From DTU013 sp964490975 (GTDB lineage Bacteria; Bacillota; Clostridia; Acetivibrionales; DTU013): DNA of 64,000 nt. Made by a program: the position numbers and the translations under genes. The notes below the pieces were generated by a model. That model was given only the letters and a program-made list of their open reading frames with translations, did not search any database and was not told where the DNA came from. This document shows, piece by piece, positions 27,195-35,441 of this stretch. Location: the NCBI GenBank assembly GCA_964490975.1, contig CAZBEQ010000008.1, positions 23,319 through 87,318 on the forward strand, read 5' to 3'. Position 1 is the stretch's first letter, and every line of letters begins with the position of its first letter.

Positions 27195-27644
27195 ATGTAT
27201 ATTGTAAGTGCATGCCTTTTGGGAATTAACTGCAGGTATGACGGAGGGTGTTTTCATGACGACAAATTGCTCGAGCTTGCAGCACAGGGCAAAGTAATAG
27301 CGGTATGCCCGGAACAGCTCGGAGGCAACGCAACGCCCAGGGATCCTTGTGAGATCGACGGTGGCAGCGGAGGAGATGTTCTGGATGGAAAATGCAGGGT
27401 AAAAACTGTAAAGGGAGAGGAAATAACTGAGAGTTTTATTAATGGTGCAAGGGAGGCATTGAAGCTGGCGGAAGCCTGTGGAGCTAAAAAGGCCATACTT
27501 AAGGCCAGAAGTCCTTCTTGTGGATTTGGGAAGATATATGACGGTACCTTTAGCAGTAAAATCGTCCCGGGGAATGGTGTAACGGCGGAGCTGCTGATAA
27601 GAAACGGAATAGAGGTTTTTACGGAGGAAACATTTGATAAATAG
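27195..27644 (+). CDS. DUF523 family protein
   Basis: 149 residues, GGAGGGG upstream of ATG. The N-terminus YIVSACLLGINCRYDGG, the VCPEQLGG segment and KARSPSCGFGKIYDGTF are characteristic of DUF523 (YbbK-like). Conserved Cys at SACLLG, VCPEQ and SPSCG suggest a metal or Fe-S site or a thiol-based reaction. No biochemical role is established to my knowledge. It lies 22 bp after rnr and may be co-transcribed. Confidence 0.88.
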   Translation: MYIVSACLLGINCRYDGGCFHDDKLLELAAQGKVIAVCPEQLGGNATPRDPCEIDGGSGGDVLDGKCRVKTVKGEEITESFINGAREALKLAEACGAKKAILKARSPSCGFGKIYDGTFSSKIVPGNGVTAELLIRNGIEVFTEETFDK

Positions 27645-27683
27645 CAGCGGTCAGGAACTATGCCAGAATTCCTGTAAATAGAG

Positions 27684-27720
27684 AAAAAGCCCGGTAGATA
27701 CTTATATCACCAGGCTTTTT
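27684..27720. terminator. Bidirectional terminator between DUF523 and the HPr-like gene
   Basis: AAAAAGCC (27684-27691) pairs with GGCTTTTT (27713-27720), with a further imperfect inner stem. It has T-runs in both directions and serves the two convergent genes. Confidence 0.8.
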
Positions 27721-27721
27721 G

Positions 27722-27949
27722 TTAAATCAAAAATGGTTTTATCTCATTGCAGAAGTTATCACAGTCGTCAGTGTGGACTTCAACCCTGATGGGCTTATTG
27801 AAATCGAGACTGAAAATTCCCATTATCGATTTTGCATCGACCACATACCGGCCAGATGTAAGATCAACGTCGAAATCATACTTGTTTGCCATATTTACAA
27901 AATCCTTAACATCGTTAATAGTTTTGAGCATTATGGTGAATGCTTTCAT
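27722..27949 (-). CDS. HPr-like protein without the phosphorylatable histidine
   Basis: 75 residues from the ATG at 27949 (GGAGGTG upstream; an earlier in-frame start at 27988 has none). The sequence MKAFTIMLKTINDVKDFVN, then SGRYVVDAKSIMGIFSLD, follows the HPr fold. The second half is the classic helix-2 region VDAKSIMGIFSL. The active-site His-Ala-Arg-Pro motif of PTS HPr is absent: the region reads KTINDVKD. It therefore cannot act as a normal phosphocarrier. Such small proteins are frequent in Clostridia, with unknown role. Transcribed alone, opposite to its neighbours. Confidence 0.82.
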   Translation of the reverse strand: MKAFTIMLKTINDVKDFVNMANKYDFDVDLTSGRYVVDAKSIMGIFSLDFNKPIRVEVHTDDCDNFCNEIKPFLI

Positions 27950-28110
27950 ATCAACACCTCCATTGAATAGGAAAAAGGTCTTATTCAAAAAGTCATAGAT
28001 AAATAATATCCTGTATTTGCCAACAAGTCAATTATGATAATGTTAAAAAATAATTAATAATAAATTTTTCTACTAATTTGTGTAGCAAATTATCGCGTAA
28101 CGAAAAAATA

Positions 28111-28235
28111 TCTTTGAACCAAAGTGTTATATCGGGGCGGGCATATCTCCCGCCTCGTTGAAACACTGCTGATGTAAGAAAATTTTTCTACAGACGAAAA
28201 ATTTTCTTTGAACCGAAGTGTTATAATAATCCTAT
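28111..28235. repeat. Repeat-rich intergenic region before mtaB (dispersed TCTTTGAACC motif and hairpins)
   Basis: The 309 bp between the HPr-like gene and mtaB hold no gene. A 20-bp motif beginning TCTTTGAACC and ending AAGTGTTATA occurs at 28111 and again at 28205, and a third time at 43213. Between the two lie a stem GGCGGG/CCCGCC (28136-28141 with 28149-28154) and an 11-bp perfect inverted repeat GAAAATTTTTC/GAAAAATTTTC (28178-28188 with 28196-28206). The second copy continues into TATAAT (28222-28227), a likely -10 for mtaB. Confidence 0.65.
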
Positions 28236-28258
28236 TAGCTGAAATATTGGAGGAATTC

Positions 28259-29557
28259 GTGAGTAAAGTTGCTTTTTATACGCTGGGATGTAAAGTAAAT
28301 CAGTATGAAACCGAGGCCATGGCAGAGGCCTTTGAAAATGCAGGATATGAACTGGTCGACTTTGAAGAGGTCGCTGATGTTTATGTGATTAATACATGCA
28401 CTGTCACAGGTCTGAGTTCAAGAAAATCACGCCAGGCTATACGCAGGGCAAAGCAGCTCAACAGCCGTTCAATTGTCGCAGCTGTAGGCTGTTACCCGCA
28501 GACGGCGAGGGAAGAGGTCGAAAGCATACCTGAAGTGGATATAGTGGCGGGAACTTCCGACCGTCTCAAGCTTCTGGAATATGTTGAGAGGTTCCGGAAC
28601 GGAGAGGGCAGGATATCAGCTGTCAGTAATATAATGAAAAAGCACGATTTTGAAGACTTAAAGATAGAGAGATACAAGGGACGTACGCGCGCTTTCCTTA
28701 AAATCCAGGAGGGCTGCAATCAATTTTGTTCCTACTGCATAATACCATATGCAAGAGGGCCGATACGCAGCAGGCCGTCCGAAGAGGTCATCCGGGAAGT
28801 CCGGAAGCTTGTCGAAGCAGGATTCACGGAGGTAGTGCTCACAGGCATCCACATAGCATCCTACGGAAGAGACCAGGGTCAGGTAAGGCTTTTGGAGCTT
28901 ATAAAGCTCATACATGAAGTAGAAGGAATACAAAGGATCAGGTTAGGTTCTATAGAGCCGACTATGATCACCGGATCATTTGTTGCCGAAGCTGCACAGA
29001 TGGAGAAGCTCTGCCCGCATTATCACATATCCCTCCAAAGCGGGTGCGATGAGACACTTGCCAGGATGAACAGAAAATACTCAGCTGCGGACTATAAAAA
29101 AGCTGTGGATATACTCCGGGAGCAGATACCCGATGTGGCTGTAACGACGGATGTCATGGTTGGCTTTCCAGGTGAAACTGAAGAGGAATTTAAAAAGACA
29201 TACCAATTTCTTGAGGAGATCCGCTTCGCAAAAATGCATGTTTTTAAGTATTCTCCGAGAAAGGGGACGCCGGCGGCAACATTTGAAAACCAGGTGGATG
29301 GCACTGTCAAGGAATCCAGAAGCGCAAGAGTAATGGAGCTTTCTGACCGGTGTGCGCTGGAATTCAACAGCAGATATGCAGGCCGGGAAATGCCTGTACT
29401 TTATGAGCATGAGGTCAAAGACAGCAGAGGGCTGTATGAAGGCTTGACGCCCAATTACATAAGAGTACTGGCAAAAGCTGATACTGGCATTGTGGGGGAT
29501 ATTGTAACAACAAAGCTCATCAGAGCAGAAAATGATTTTATAATTGGTGAGATTTAG
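28259..29557 (+). CDS. mtaB: tRNA t6A37 methylthiotransferase MtaB
   Basis: 432 residues from GTG 28259, which follows GGAGG by five bases. Radical SAM methylthiotransferase that converts t6A37 to ms2t6A37 in tRNAs reading ANN codons. N-terminal UPF0004 domain with VAFYTLGCKVNQYETEAM (first cluster Cys), NTCTVTG and GCYPQ Cys ligands. Radical SAM CxxxCxxC in EGCNQFCSYCIIPYARG. C-terminal TRAM-like domain. The KVNQYE sequence separates MtaB from MiaB (QMNxxD) and RimO. It opens the mtaB-ireB-AKR-ruvX-DUF1292 run of genes. Confidence 0.95.
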   Translation: MSKVAFYTLGCKVNQYETEAMAEAFENAGYELVDFEEVADVYVINTCTVTGLSSRKSRQAIRRAKQLNSRSIVAAVGCYPQTAREEVESIPEVDIVAGTSDRLKLLEYVERFRNGEGRISAVSNIMKKHDFEDLKIERYKGRTRAFLKIQEGCNQFCSYCIIPYARGPIRSRPSEEVIREVRKLVEAGFTEVVLTGIHIASYGRDQGQVRLLELIKLIHEVEGIQRIRLGSIEPTMITGSFVAEAAQMEKLCPHYHISLQSGCDETLARMNRKYSAADYKKAVDILREQIPDVAVTTDVMVGFPGETEEEFKKTYQFLEEIRFAKMHVFKYSPRKGTPAATFENQVDGTVKESRSARVMELSDRCALEFNSRYAGREMPVLYEHEVKDSRGLYEGLTPNYIRVLAKADTGIVGDIVTTKLIRAENDFIIGEI

Positions 29558-29587
29558 CGGGTTGCGGGTTTTTTAAGGTTTTTCGTA

Positions 29588-29616
29588 TTGCATAAAATTT
29601 CTGTATGTTATATTAT
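29588..29616 (+). promoter_or_regulatory. Promoter of ireB
   Basis: TTGCAT (29588-29593), a 17-bp spacer and TATTAT (29611-29616) in AT-rich DNA, about 80 bp before the ireB ATG. Confidence 0.6.
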
Positions 29617-29695
29617 ATATTCATAATCAAACGTGTGTTTTGTAAAAGCAGGTTAAACTTGCCATGCATTGCATAAAGGCGGGAGAGTGTTTATA

Positions 29696-29950
29696 ATGGC
29701 AGATAGTGAAACGATGATGTTCAAAATGGACAAGGACAAAGAAAACGAGGCGCGGGACATCCTGTTTACAGTCTATAAGGCCCTGAATGAGAAAGGGTAC
29801 AATCCCATAAACCAGCTCGTGGGCTACATACTTTCGGGTGATCCCACATATATCACCAACCACCTGAACGCAAGAAGTGTTGTACGAAGGCTTGAAAGAG
29901 ACGAATTACTTGAAGAGATAGTTCGTTTCTATCTTGAAAATAAAAAATGA
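29696..29950 (+). CDS. ireB: IreB family regulatory phosphoprotein (DUF965)
   Basis: 84 residues from ATG 29696 (GGGAGAG upstream). Sequence follows the family throughout: ETMMFKMD, ARDILFTVYKALNEKGYNP, NQLVGYILSGDPTYIT, NARSVVRRLERDELLEEIV. In Enterococcus faecalis IreB is phosphorylated by the Ser/Thr kinase IreK and lowers cephalosporin resistance. The Thr residues needed would lie in the N-terminal segment; one Thr (ETMMF) is present. The kinase is not in this window. It has its own terminator. Confidence 0.95.
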   Translation: MADSETMMFKMDKDKENEARDILFTVYKALNEKGYNPINQLVGYILSGDPTYITNHLNARSVVRRLERDELLEEIVRFYLENKK

Positions 29951-29956
29951 TAAAAG

Positions 29957-29985
29957 CCCCGACAAGTTCGGGGTTTATTTTTTCG
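29957..29985 (+). terminator. Terminator after ireB
   Basis: CCCCGA (29957-29962) pairs with TCGGGG (29968-29973), followed by TTTATTTTTT. Confidence 0.85.
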
Positions 29986-29996
29986 GAGATTAAAAA

Positions 29997-30944
29997 ATGC
30001 TATATACTCAGTTGGGAAATACGGGAATAGAGGTTTCAAGGATGTGCTTCGGAGGCTTGGTCATTGGCCCTCTGCAACGAAATATGTCTGTTGAACAGGG
30101 AGCGTCAGTCATCAGGGCAGCACTGGAAAGAGGCGTCAATTTTATTGACACCGCAGAGCTTTACGGTACCTATGAACATATTCGGGAGGCCTGCAGAGGC
30201 TTTGCCGAGAGGCCGGTGATCGCGACAAAATCCTATGCATATTCGGCTCAGGGCGCTGCGGAAAGTGTTGAAAAAGCAAGACGCGGTCTTGACACGGATG
30301 TTCTGGACATATTCCTCATGCATGAACAGGAAAGCAGGCTTACGCTCAGGGGACACCGTGAGGCGCTGGAATTTTATTTAAATGAGCGTGAAAAGGGAAG
30401 AATAAGGGCAGTTGGTGTTTCTACTCATAATATCGAGGTTGTAAGAGCAATATGTGATATGCCGGAGATAGATGTAGTGCATCCACTTGTCAATATTTCA
30501 GGGATAGGAATAGGTGACGGCACTGTCGGGGAGATGCTTGATGCTGTCGAAAAGGCATATAATCTGGGCAAGGGTGTTTACAGCATGAAACCTCTGGGAG
30601 GTGGAAATCTGCTGCATTCATATGATGAAGCTCTGGACTTCGTACTTGGCCTTCCATTTATCCACTCGATAGCGATAGGTATGCAGAATACCGATGAGGT
30701 GGAGATGAATGTACTTAGATTTGAAGGCCTTACTGTTCCGGAGAGCCTGAAAAAAGCGGCCGGCTCGGTAAAGAAGAGCCTTCATATAGATTATTGGTGC
30801 GAGGGCTGCGGCAGGTGTGTGGAGAGATGTGGTCAGCAGGCCCTTTCAATTATCGGAGGGAAGGCAGTCGTAGACAGCGAGAAATGTGTTTTATGCGGAT
30901 ACTGCGGAACAGTATGTCCACAATTTGCCATTAAGATATGCTGA
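29997..30944 (+). CDS. Aldo/keto reductase with C-terminal 2[4Fe-4S] ferredoxin domain
   Basis: 315 residues. Residues 1-255 form the AKR TIM barrel: GNTGIEVSRMCFGGLVIGP, FIDTAELYGTY with the catalytic Asp and Tyr, ATKSY with the catalytic Lys, and LMHEQES with the His position. The C-terminus carries two iron-sulphur cluster motifs, CEGCGRCVERC and CVLCGYCGTVCP. This fused type is frequent in anaerobes and presumably couples ferredoxin to reduction of a carbonyl. The substrate is unknown. It starts 12 bp after the ireB terminator and no strong ribosome site is visible beyond GGAGA (29985-29989). Confidence 0.88.
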   Translation: MLYTQLGNTGIEVSRMCFGGLVIGPLQRNMSVEQGASVIRAALERGVNFIDTAELYGTYEHIREACRGFAERPVIATKSYAYSAQGAAESVEKARRGLDTDVLDIFLMHEQESRLTLRGHREALEFYLNEREKGRIRAVGVSTHNIEVVRAICDMPEIDVVHPLVNISGIGIGDGTVGEMLDAVEKAYNLGKGVYSMKPLGGGNLLHSYDEALDFVLGLPFIHSIAIGMQNTDEVEMNVLRFEGLTVPESLKKAAGSVKKSLHIDYWCEGCGRCVERCGQQALSIIGGKAVVDSEKCVLCGYCGTVCPQFAIKIC

Positions 30945-30989
30945 GGCATGCAGACATAATACGGGAAATACCTTAAATGGAGGGCATTT

Positions 30990-31406
30990 ATGCGTATAAT
31001 GGGAATAGATTTTGGAGAAAGTAGAATCGGTATTGCTTTGAGCGATCCAATGGGCTGGACGGCTCAGGGCCTTGAAACAGTACAACGCAGGGGCACGATC
31101 GAGCAGACAGCCGAGGACATAAGAAAACTGGCTCAACAGCATAATGCCGATAAAATCGTGGTAGGTTTACCAAAGAACATGAACGGAACTATAGGACCCA
31201 GCGGGGAAAAAGCAACGGAGTTTGCTGAGCTTCTGGCCGGGATTACCGGGCTTGAGGTGATTAAATGGGATGAAAGGCTCACGACAGTAGCGGCTAATAG
31301 AATGATGCATGAGGTTGGTATGAAGACCTCAAAAAAGAGGGGATCGGTGGACAGAATCGCTGCTGTACTAATATTACAGGGATATCTTGACAGTCAGCTA
31401 AAATAA
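30990..31406 (+). CDS. ruvX: YqgF/RuvX family nuclease (putative Holliday junction resolvase, pre-16S rRNA nuclease)
   Basis: 138 residues, TGGAGG upstream of ATG. RNase H-like fold: GIDFGESRIGIALSDP with the first catalytic Asp, VVGLPKNMNGTIGP, WDERLTTVAA with the second acidic residue, and SVDRIAAVLILQGYL with the last Asp. YqgF is known in E. coli as an essential pre-16S rRNA 5'-end nuclease and is annotated as a resolvase elsewhere. It is followed by the DUF1292 gene, as in most Clostridia. Confidence 0.95.
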   Translation: MRIMGIDFGESRIGIALSDPMGWTAQGLETVQRRGTIEQTAEDIRKLAQQHNADKIVVGLPKNMNGTIGPSGEKATEFAELLAGITGLEVIKWDERLTTVAANRMMHEVGMKTSKKRGSVDRIAAVLILQGYLDSQLK

Positions 31407-31438
31407 AGGTATGTTATTAATGAAAGGGAGGGATTGCT

Positions 31439-31732
31439 ATGGATGATGAAAGAGATGATATTGTCGTATTGGTTGACGAAAACGGAGAAGAAGTTGAATT
31501 TGAACATATCGATACGATCGAGATGAATGATAATGAGTATGTAGTACTGGCTCCGCTTGATGAGGATCAGGAAGATTCTCAGGACGAAGAAGAGGTCATT
31601 ATTCTGAAGGTTGAGCACAATGAGAAAGGTGAAGACTCATTTGTGACAATAGAAGATGATGATGAGCTTGACGAGGTTTTCAATGAATTTCAGTCCAGAA
31701 TGGAAGAAGAATTCGGTTCCGATGACGAATAA
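31439..31732 (+). CDS. DUF1292 family acidic protein
   Basis: 97 residues, strongly acidic, with AAGGGAGGG upstream of the ATG. DUF1292 pattern: IVVLVDENGEEVEFEHIDTI, EYVVLAPLDED, EEVIILKVEHNEKGEDSF, and a DE-rich C-terminus ending in FQSRMEEEF. Function unknown; conserved next to ruvX in Firmicutes. A strong terminator follows. Confidence 0.92.
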   Translation: MDDERDDIVVLVDENGEEVEFEHIDTIEMNDNEYVVLAPLDEDQEDSQDEEEVIILKVEHNEKGEDSFVTIEDDDELDEVFNEFQSRMEEEFGSDDE

Positions 31733-31754
31733 ATGACTATTATCTTAACAATAG

Positions 31755-31789
31755 CCGACGTTTATGATAAATATAAGCGTCGGTTTTTT
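31755..31789 (+). terminator. Terminator after DUF1292
   Basis: CCGACG (31755-31760) pairs with CGTCGG (31778-31783), with some inner pairing, followed by six T. It abuts the stop of the convergent PilZ gene. Confidence 0.85.
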
Positions 31790-31790
31790 G

Positions 31791-32519
31791 CTATTTTTCT
31801 TTTTTCAATAACATACGCTGCTGTTCGAATATATATTTGATGAGATTATCCTGGTTCTTTAGTGAGATTTCTATAAAACGCATACCAAGTTCGAAGCTTT
31901 TGCCTTTCCTAATTTCGACCTGTTGATTTCGCAAAATGATGCATTTTGCCGTTAACTTGATGTTATTTGTCAGATCCACTTCTACCCATACCTCTGTATT
32001 TCTTGGGAAATTTGTTTCACTGATAGCGCATAAGCCTGATCCGCTAAGGTTTCTGGTAAAAGCCTTTACCGCAGGAGCTTTAGCTTCAACAGCTGCTTCA
32101 GCATTTACTTCTGCGGCAGCTTCTGTGTCCGGAGCTTTTTCATCCGAGTGTGTTGATGCTGGCCATATCAATACGTCTGTTATAACATCAAGCCTGAAAT
32201 GCTCTCTTCTCTGTATCTTCTCAATAGTCTCATTCGGCTCGACAACTAATATGGAGATATTTCCCCTGTATTCCTTTGCACTGACCAAGGCTTTGAAACC
32301 AAGCAATCCATGTAGATGATGCACAAAGGTAAGCCTGATCGTTATCCCGACAGGAACATAGACAACTCTTGACTCAAAAATAGGCGCATAAATGACAATG
32401 CTGCCATCTGGCTGGTGTTCAAGCAATTGGCTGATAAATGTATTGCCAAGCTTTTCGCCACTCTTGTTCAGCATTTCAAATTCCAGCCTTGTACCGATTT
32501 TTATCTCTTGTGGCTTCAT
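31791..32519 (-). CDS. YcgR-like flagellar brake protein with PilZ domain
   Basis: 242 residues. An N-terminal YcgR-type domain (residues 1-95) is followed by a PilZ domain with the cyclic-di-GMP-binding RREHFR (RxxxR) and NLSGSGL (N/DxSxxG) motifs. Between the two motifs is an insertion of about 40 residues rich in Ala, Glu and Thr. PilZ proteins of this type bind cyclic-di-GMP and slow the flagellar motor or affect secretion. No flagellar genes are in this window. It is convergent with DUF1292. Upstream lies a GGGGACA palindrome. Confidence 0.87.
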   Translation of the reverse strand: MKPQEIKIGTRLEFEMLNKSGEKLGNTFISQLLEHQPDGSIVIYAPIFESRVVYVPVGITIRLTFVHHLHGLLGFKALVSAKEYRGNISILVVEPNETIEKIQRREHFRLDVITDVLIWPASTHSDEKAPDTEAAAEVNAEAAVEAKAPAVKAFTRNLSGSGLCAISETNFPRNTEVWVEVDLTNNIKLTAKCIILRNQQVEIRKGKSFELGMRFIEISLKNQDNLIKYIFEQQRMLLKKEK

Positions 32520-32544
32520 TACCTATTCTCCCGGGTACAATGTA

Positions 32545-32586
32545 AGGGGACAGTTCATTCAAAGTTCCCTGCCGAGAACTGCCCCT
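32545..32586. repeat. GGGGACA palindromic repeat, copy 3 (imperfect)
   Basis: AGGGGACAGTTC (32545-32556) pairs with GAACTGCCCCT (32576-32586) with a one-base deletion in the right arm. It is in the divergent region between the PilZ and DUF3048 genes. Confidence 0.6.
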
Positions 32587-32754
32587 ATTTATATTATACT
32601 TGTGTCGGGCTAGTTGTCCAAGTGCTTATTTACATATTATGTCGGCATCTATGGCAAATTCATTTCGCATTTTTTTATTATACGAGAGGATTTAGGTTAC
32701 ATTGGTAGAATTATATTAGTGGTATTAACCAAGTTATACCCGGGAGGTAAATCC

Positions 32755-33861
32755 ATGCAAAAAAGACTAGCTTTAATCCTTGCTCTGATCATGCTTGCCT
32801 TGACCTTCAATGCATGCGGATCCAAGGACGAGGCAGATACTCAGCCTGTCGTTTCTGAAACTGCTGTACCTGATGTGCAAAATGACACACAGCCCTTACC
32901 TGATCAGCAGGAAGCTGCAGAACTGCCGACGTCGGAAGAAACTGTTGAAGCAACTGAACCAGCGGCGCACCTGAAGGATGACTTCACACTTCCTTTTGAG
33001 GGAATGCGTCCTTTTGCGGTAATGATAGACAATGAAGGTACGAGGGTACTGCCGCAGGGCGGGTTGGATAAAGCACAGATCGTTTATGAGGTTATCGTAG
33101 AAGGTGGTCTGACAAGGCTGATGCCTGTATTCTGGGGGACTGAACCCGAAATGATAGGCCCGGTCAGAAGCGCAAGACATTATTTCCTTGATTTTAGTAT
33201 GGAATATGACGCAATATATGTGCATTACGGCGGAAGTCCACAGGCAGGCAAAGATATCATAAAACTCAAGCAGGATGAAATAGATGGACTGTGCCTTGGA
33301 CCTGATGTTTTCTGGGATCTTACAAAGGACAGAGGAAACTGGCAGGATTCATACACTTCCATGGAAAAATTGAAAAAGTATGCTGAGAAAAAGGAGTTTG
33401 ATGATCCTGCCAAAGCAAAATTCCCATTTACATACAATGAAGCAGGCAAAGATATCGTTCCTGAAGGGGATAATGCTTTGACAGTTACACTAAAATATCC
33501 TTCAATGACGTCAAAGTATGAATTTGATAGTGTGACGGGCACTTACAAGCGTTTCAGGTATGGCAAGGAGCATATGGAAAGAGTATCAGGAAAACAGCTT
33601 GAGACAAAAAACATCATAGTACAGTTCGTTCCAAACTTTGATATAGAGGGCGATTATGCAGGCCGTCAGGATATGAAAACCAGCGGCAGCGGTAAAGGTT
33701 ACATCATAACCTGTGGTAAAGCCGTCGGAATAAAATGGTCAAAGGAATCCAGAAGCGCACAGACAAAGTATACATATGAAAACGGAGAGTCTCTTGCGCT
33801 CAATCGTGGACAGACCTGGATACAGATAGTGCCGGTTGGCGCAAAAGTGACGATAGAATGA
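32755..33861 (+). CDS. DUF3048 domain lipoprotein (YerB-like)
   Basis: 368 residues from ATG 32755, which follows CGGGAGGTAAAT; the long in-frame upstream extension has no such site. The signal peptide (LALILALIMLALTFNAC) ends in a lipobox Cys. A Glu/Pro/Thr-rich linker of about 60 residues precedes the DUF3048 domains: RPFAVMIDNEGTRVLPQGGL, RLMPVFWGTEPEMIGPVRSA, then a C-terminal part ending RGQTWIQIVPVGAKVTIE. Function unknown; extracytoplasmic membrane-anchored. B. subtilis YerB is the named relative. Confidence 0.9.
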   Translation: MQKRLALILALIMLALTFNACGSKDEADTQPVVSETAVPDVQNDTQPLPDQQEAAELPTSEETVEATEPAAHLKDDFTLPFEGMRPFAVMIDNEGTRVLPQGGLDKAQIVYEVIVEGGLTRLMPVFWGTEPEMIGPVRSARHYFLDFSMEYDAIYVHYGGSPQAGKDIIKLKQDEIDGLCLGPDVFWDLTKDRGNWQDSYTSMEKLKKYAEKKEFDDPAKAKFPFTYNEAGKDIVPEGDNALTVTLKYPSMTSKYEFDSVTGTYKRFRYGKEHMERVSGKQLETKNIIVQFVPNFDIEGDYAGRQDMKTSGSGKGYIITCGKAVGIKWSKESRSAQTKYTYENGESLALNRGQTWIQIVPVGAKVTIE

Positions 33862-33865
33862 TGTG

Positions 33866-33915
33866 GAAGGGCTTAGAGACGTTCATATTACAACGGAGCT
33901 AAGCCCTTCTTTTAT
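33866..33915. terminator. Bidirectional terminator between DUF3048 and argD genes
   Basis: GAAGGGCTTAG (33866-33876) pairs perfectly with CTAAGCCCTTC (33899-33909), followed by TTTTA. Confidence 0.85.
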
Positions 33916-33920
33916 GCAAA

Positions 33921-35114
33921 TCAAAGCATTCCCTTCAGAACCTTAGACAATATATCTATCATGTTATCAATGTCGTATTTGGTAACGGTAAGCGGAGGCA
34001 TCAGACGGATCATTGATGGCTGTGGTGAGTTTAGTAGCAATCCCTCCGTCAGGCATCCTGCAACAATGCTTTTACCGACCGGCTCCGACAGGTCGAAGGC
34101 TGTCAGCAGGCCTTTTCCGCGGATATTGCTGATCGGGTATTTCAATGTCAGATCCTCCAGCCGCTCCTTCGTATAATCGCCCATTATCGCAGCTCTTTCA
34201 GGCAGTTTTTTATCTATTACTTCCTTTATGACGGCAAGGCCGACAGCCATTGCCAAAGGCTGGCCGGTGTATGTACCTCCCTGGTCGCCTGCATCGAATA
34301 TATTGTACTTCTCTTTTGTAAGCATTGCCGACAGCGGAAAACCTCCGCCTATACCCTTGGCAAGCGTCATTATGTCAGGCTCGATCCCATAATGCTCGTA
34401 TGCAAACATCCTGCCGGTTCTGCCTATCCCTGTCTGTATTTCATCAAAGATCAGCAGTATGCCATTTTCATCGCACAGTTTGCGCAAATCCCTAATATAT
34501 ACATCATCGGCAATATTCACACCGCCCTCGCCCTGAACGGGCTCCAGCATTATTGCACAGGTATCCTTGCTGATAGCGTCCGCCATTGCGTTGATATCAT
34601 TGTATAGAACATGCTTGAAGCCAGGCATTTTTGGCTTGAATAGATCTTCCCAAAGCTTTTTGCCCGTTGCGGACATCGTCGCAAGTGTACGGCCATGAAA
34701 GCTGCTTATTGTTGTTATGATCTCGAAAGCTCCATTAAGTGATTTTGCGCCGTATTTCCTTGCAAGCTTGATTGCGCTTTCGTTTGCTTCTGCGCCGGTG
34801 CTTGTGAAAAATACTCTGTCAAAGCAGGATATATCCGTCATAAGCTTTGCAAACTCTATCATTGGCCTGTTGTAAAAGGACGGACTTGCATTCACCAGTA
34901 ATGACGATTGTTCCTTCAAAGCTTCGGATATGACTTTGGGACAGTGGCCAAGACAGTTTACAGCCCAACCTCCTATAAAATCAAGATACTCTTTGCCATA
35001 GGTATCCCAAAGGTACATTCCTTTACCTTTTTCCATTACCACGTCAGGTCTGGCGGCCGTAAAAAGTATGTTAGAGTTGGCTTGCTCCAGTAGTTGGTTT
35101 GTATGATTTAACAT
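33921..35114 (-). CDS. argD: Class III aminotransferase, acetylornithine aminotransferase-like
   Basis: 397 residues, the usual length. PLP-dependent, probably transferring an amino group between N-acetylornithine and 2-oxoglutarate in arginine synthesis. Seen: GKEYLDFIGGWAVNCLGHC, FFTSTGAEANESAIKLAR (PLP phosphate), ISSFHGRTLATMSATG, EPVQGEGG, LLIFDEIQTGIGRTG, and the Schiff-base Lys in LAKGIGGGFPLSAML. No other arginine gene is nearby, so succinyl-diaminopimelate or another omega-amino substrate is possible. It is transcribed alone from a region with two direct repeats upstream. Confidence 0.8.
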   Translation of the reverse strand: MLNHTNQLLEQANSNILFTAARPDVVMEKGKGMYLWDTYGKEYLDFIGGWAVNCLGHCPKVISEALKEQSSLLVNASPSFYNRPMIEFAKLMTDISCFDRVFFTSTGAEANESAIKLARKYGAKSLNGAFEIITTISSFHGRTLATMSATGKKLWEDLFKPKMPGFKHVLYNDINAMADAISKDTCAIMLEPVQGEGGVNIADDVYIRDLRKLCDENGILLIFDEIQTGIGRTGRMFAYEHYGIEPDIMTLAKGIGGGFPLSAMLTKEKYNIFDAGDQGGTYTGQPLAMAVGLAVIKEVIDKKLPERAAIMGDYTKERLEDLTLKYPISNIRGKGLLTAFDLSEPVGKSIVAGCLTEGLLLNSPQPSMIRLMPPLTVTKYDIDNMIDILSKVLKGML

Positions 35115-35288
35115 TATGCATTCCTCCCCCAGAATATTTTTATAAAAGTATATTTATGCGTAATTGAGTATAGCCTGGATCATTCATATGCAATCAGGTA
35201 AATTTTTTCTCAGGTATGTTATGCTATCTGATGGATTGTCATCCGACAGCAGCAGCTTCTGGCAGCAAAAGCCTGTGACATTTCATCT

Positions 35289-35323
35289 AGTATAATTATA
35301 CAATCAAAAGTATAATTATGCAA
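35289..35323. repeat. Two 15-bp direct repeats in the argD upstream region
   Basis: AGTATAATTATACAA (35289-35303) and AGTATAATTATGCAA (35309-35323) are 20 bp apart, two helical turns, differing at one base. Each contains TATAAT. They lie in the 327-bp gap between argD (start 35114) and the AraC gene (stop 35442), both on the minus strand. They could be operator half-sites or promoter elements. The rest of the gap shows no gene. Confidence 0.5.
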
Positions 35324-35441
35324 CAGTATATAAAAATATATGGTACGATTTAAGAGCGAAGGACAATTGGGCCGGGAGGCTTGATATCAGAAGGAGGGTG
35401 CGAGGCTCAGATGCCGGAAGGAAACTGAGTTCCCGGAGCTT

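Noticed and set aside
27722..27949. True PTS phosphocarrier HPr
   Set aside because: The active-site histidine motif is missing.
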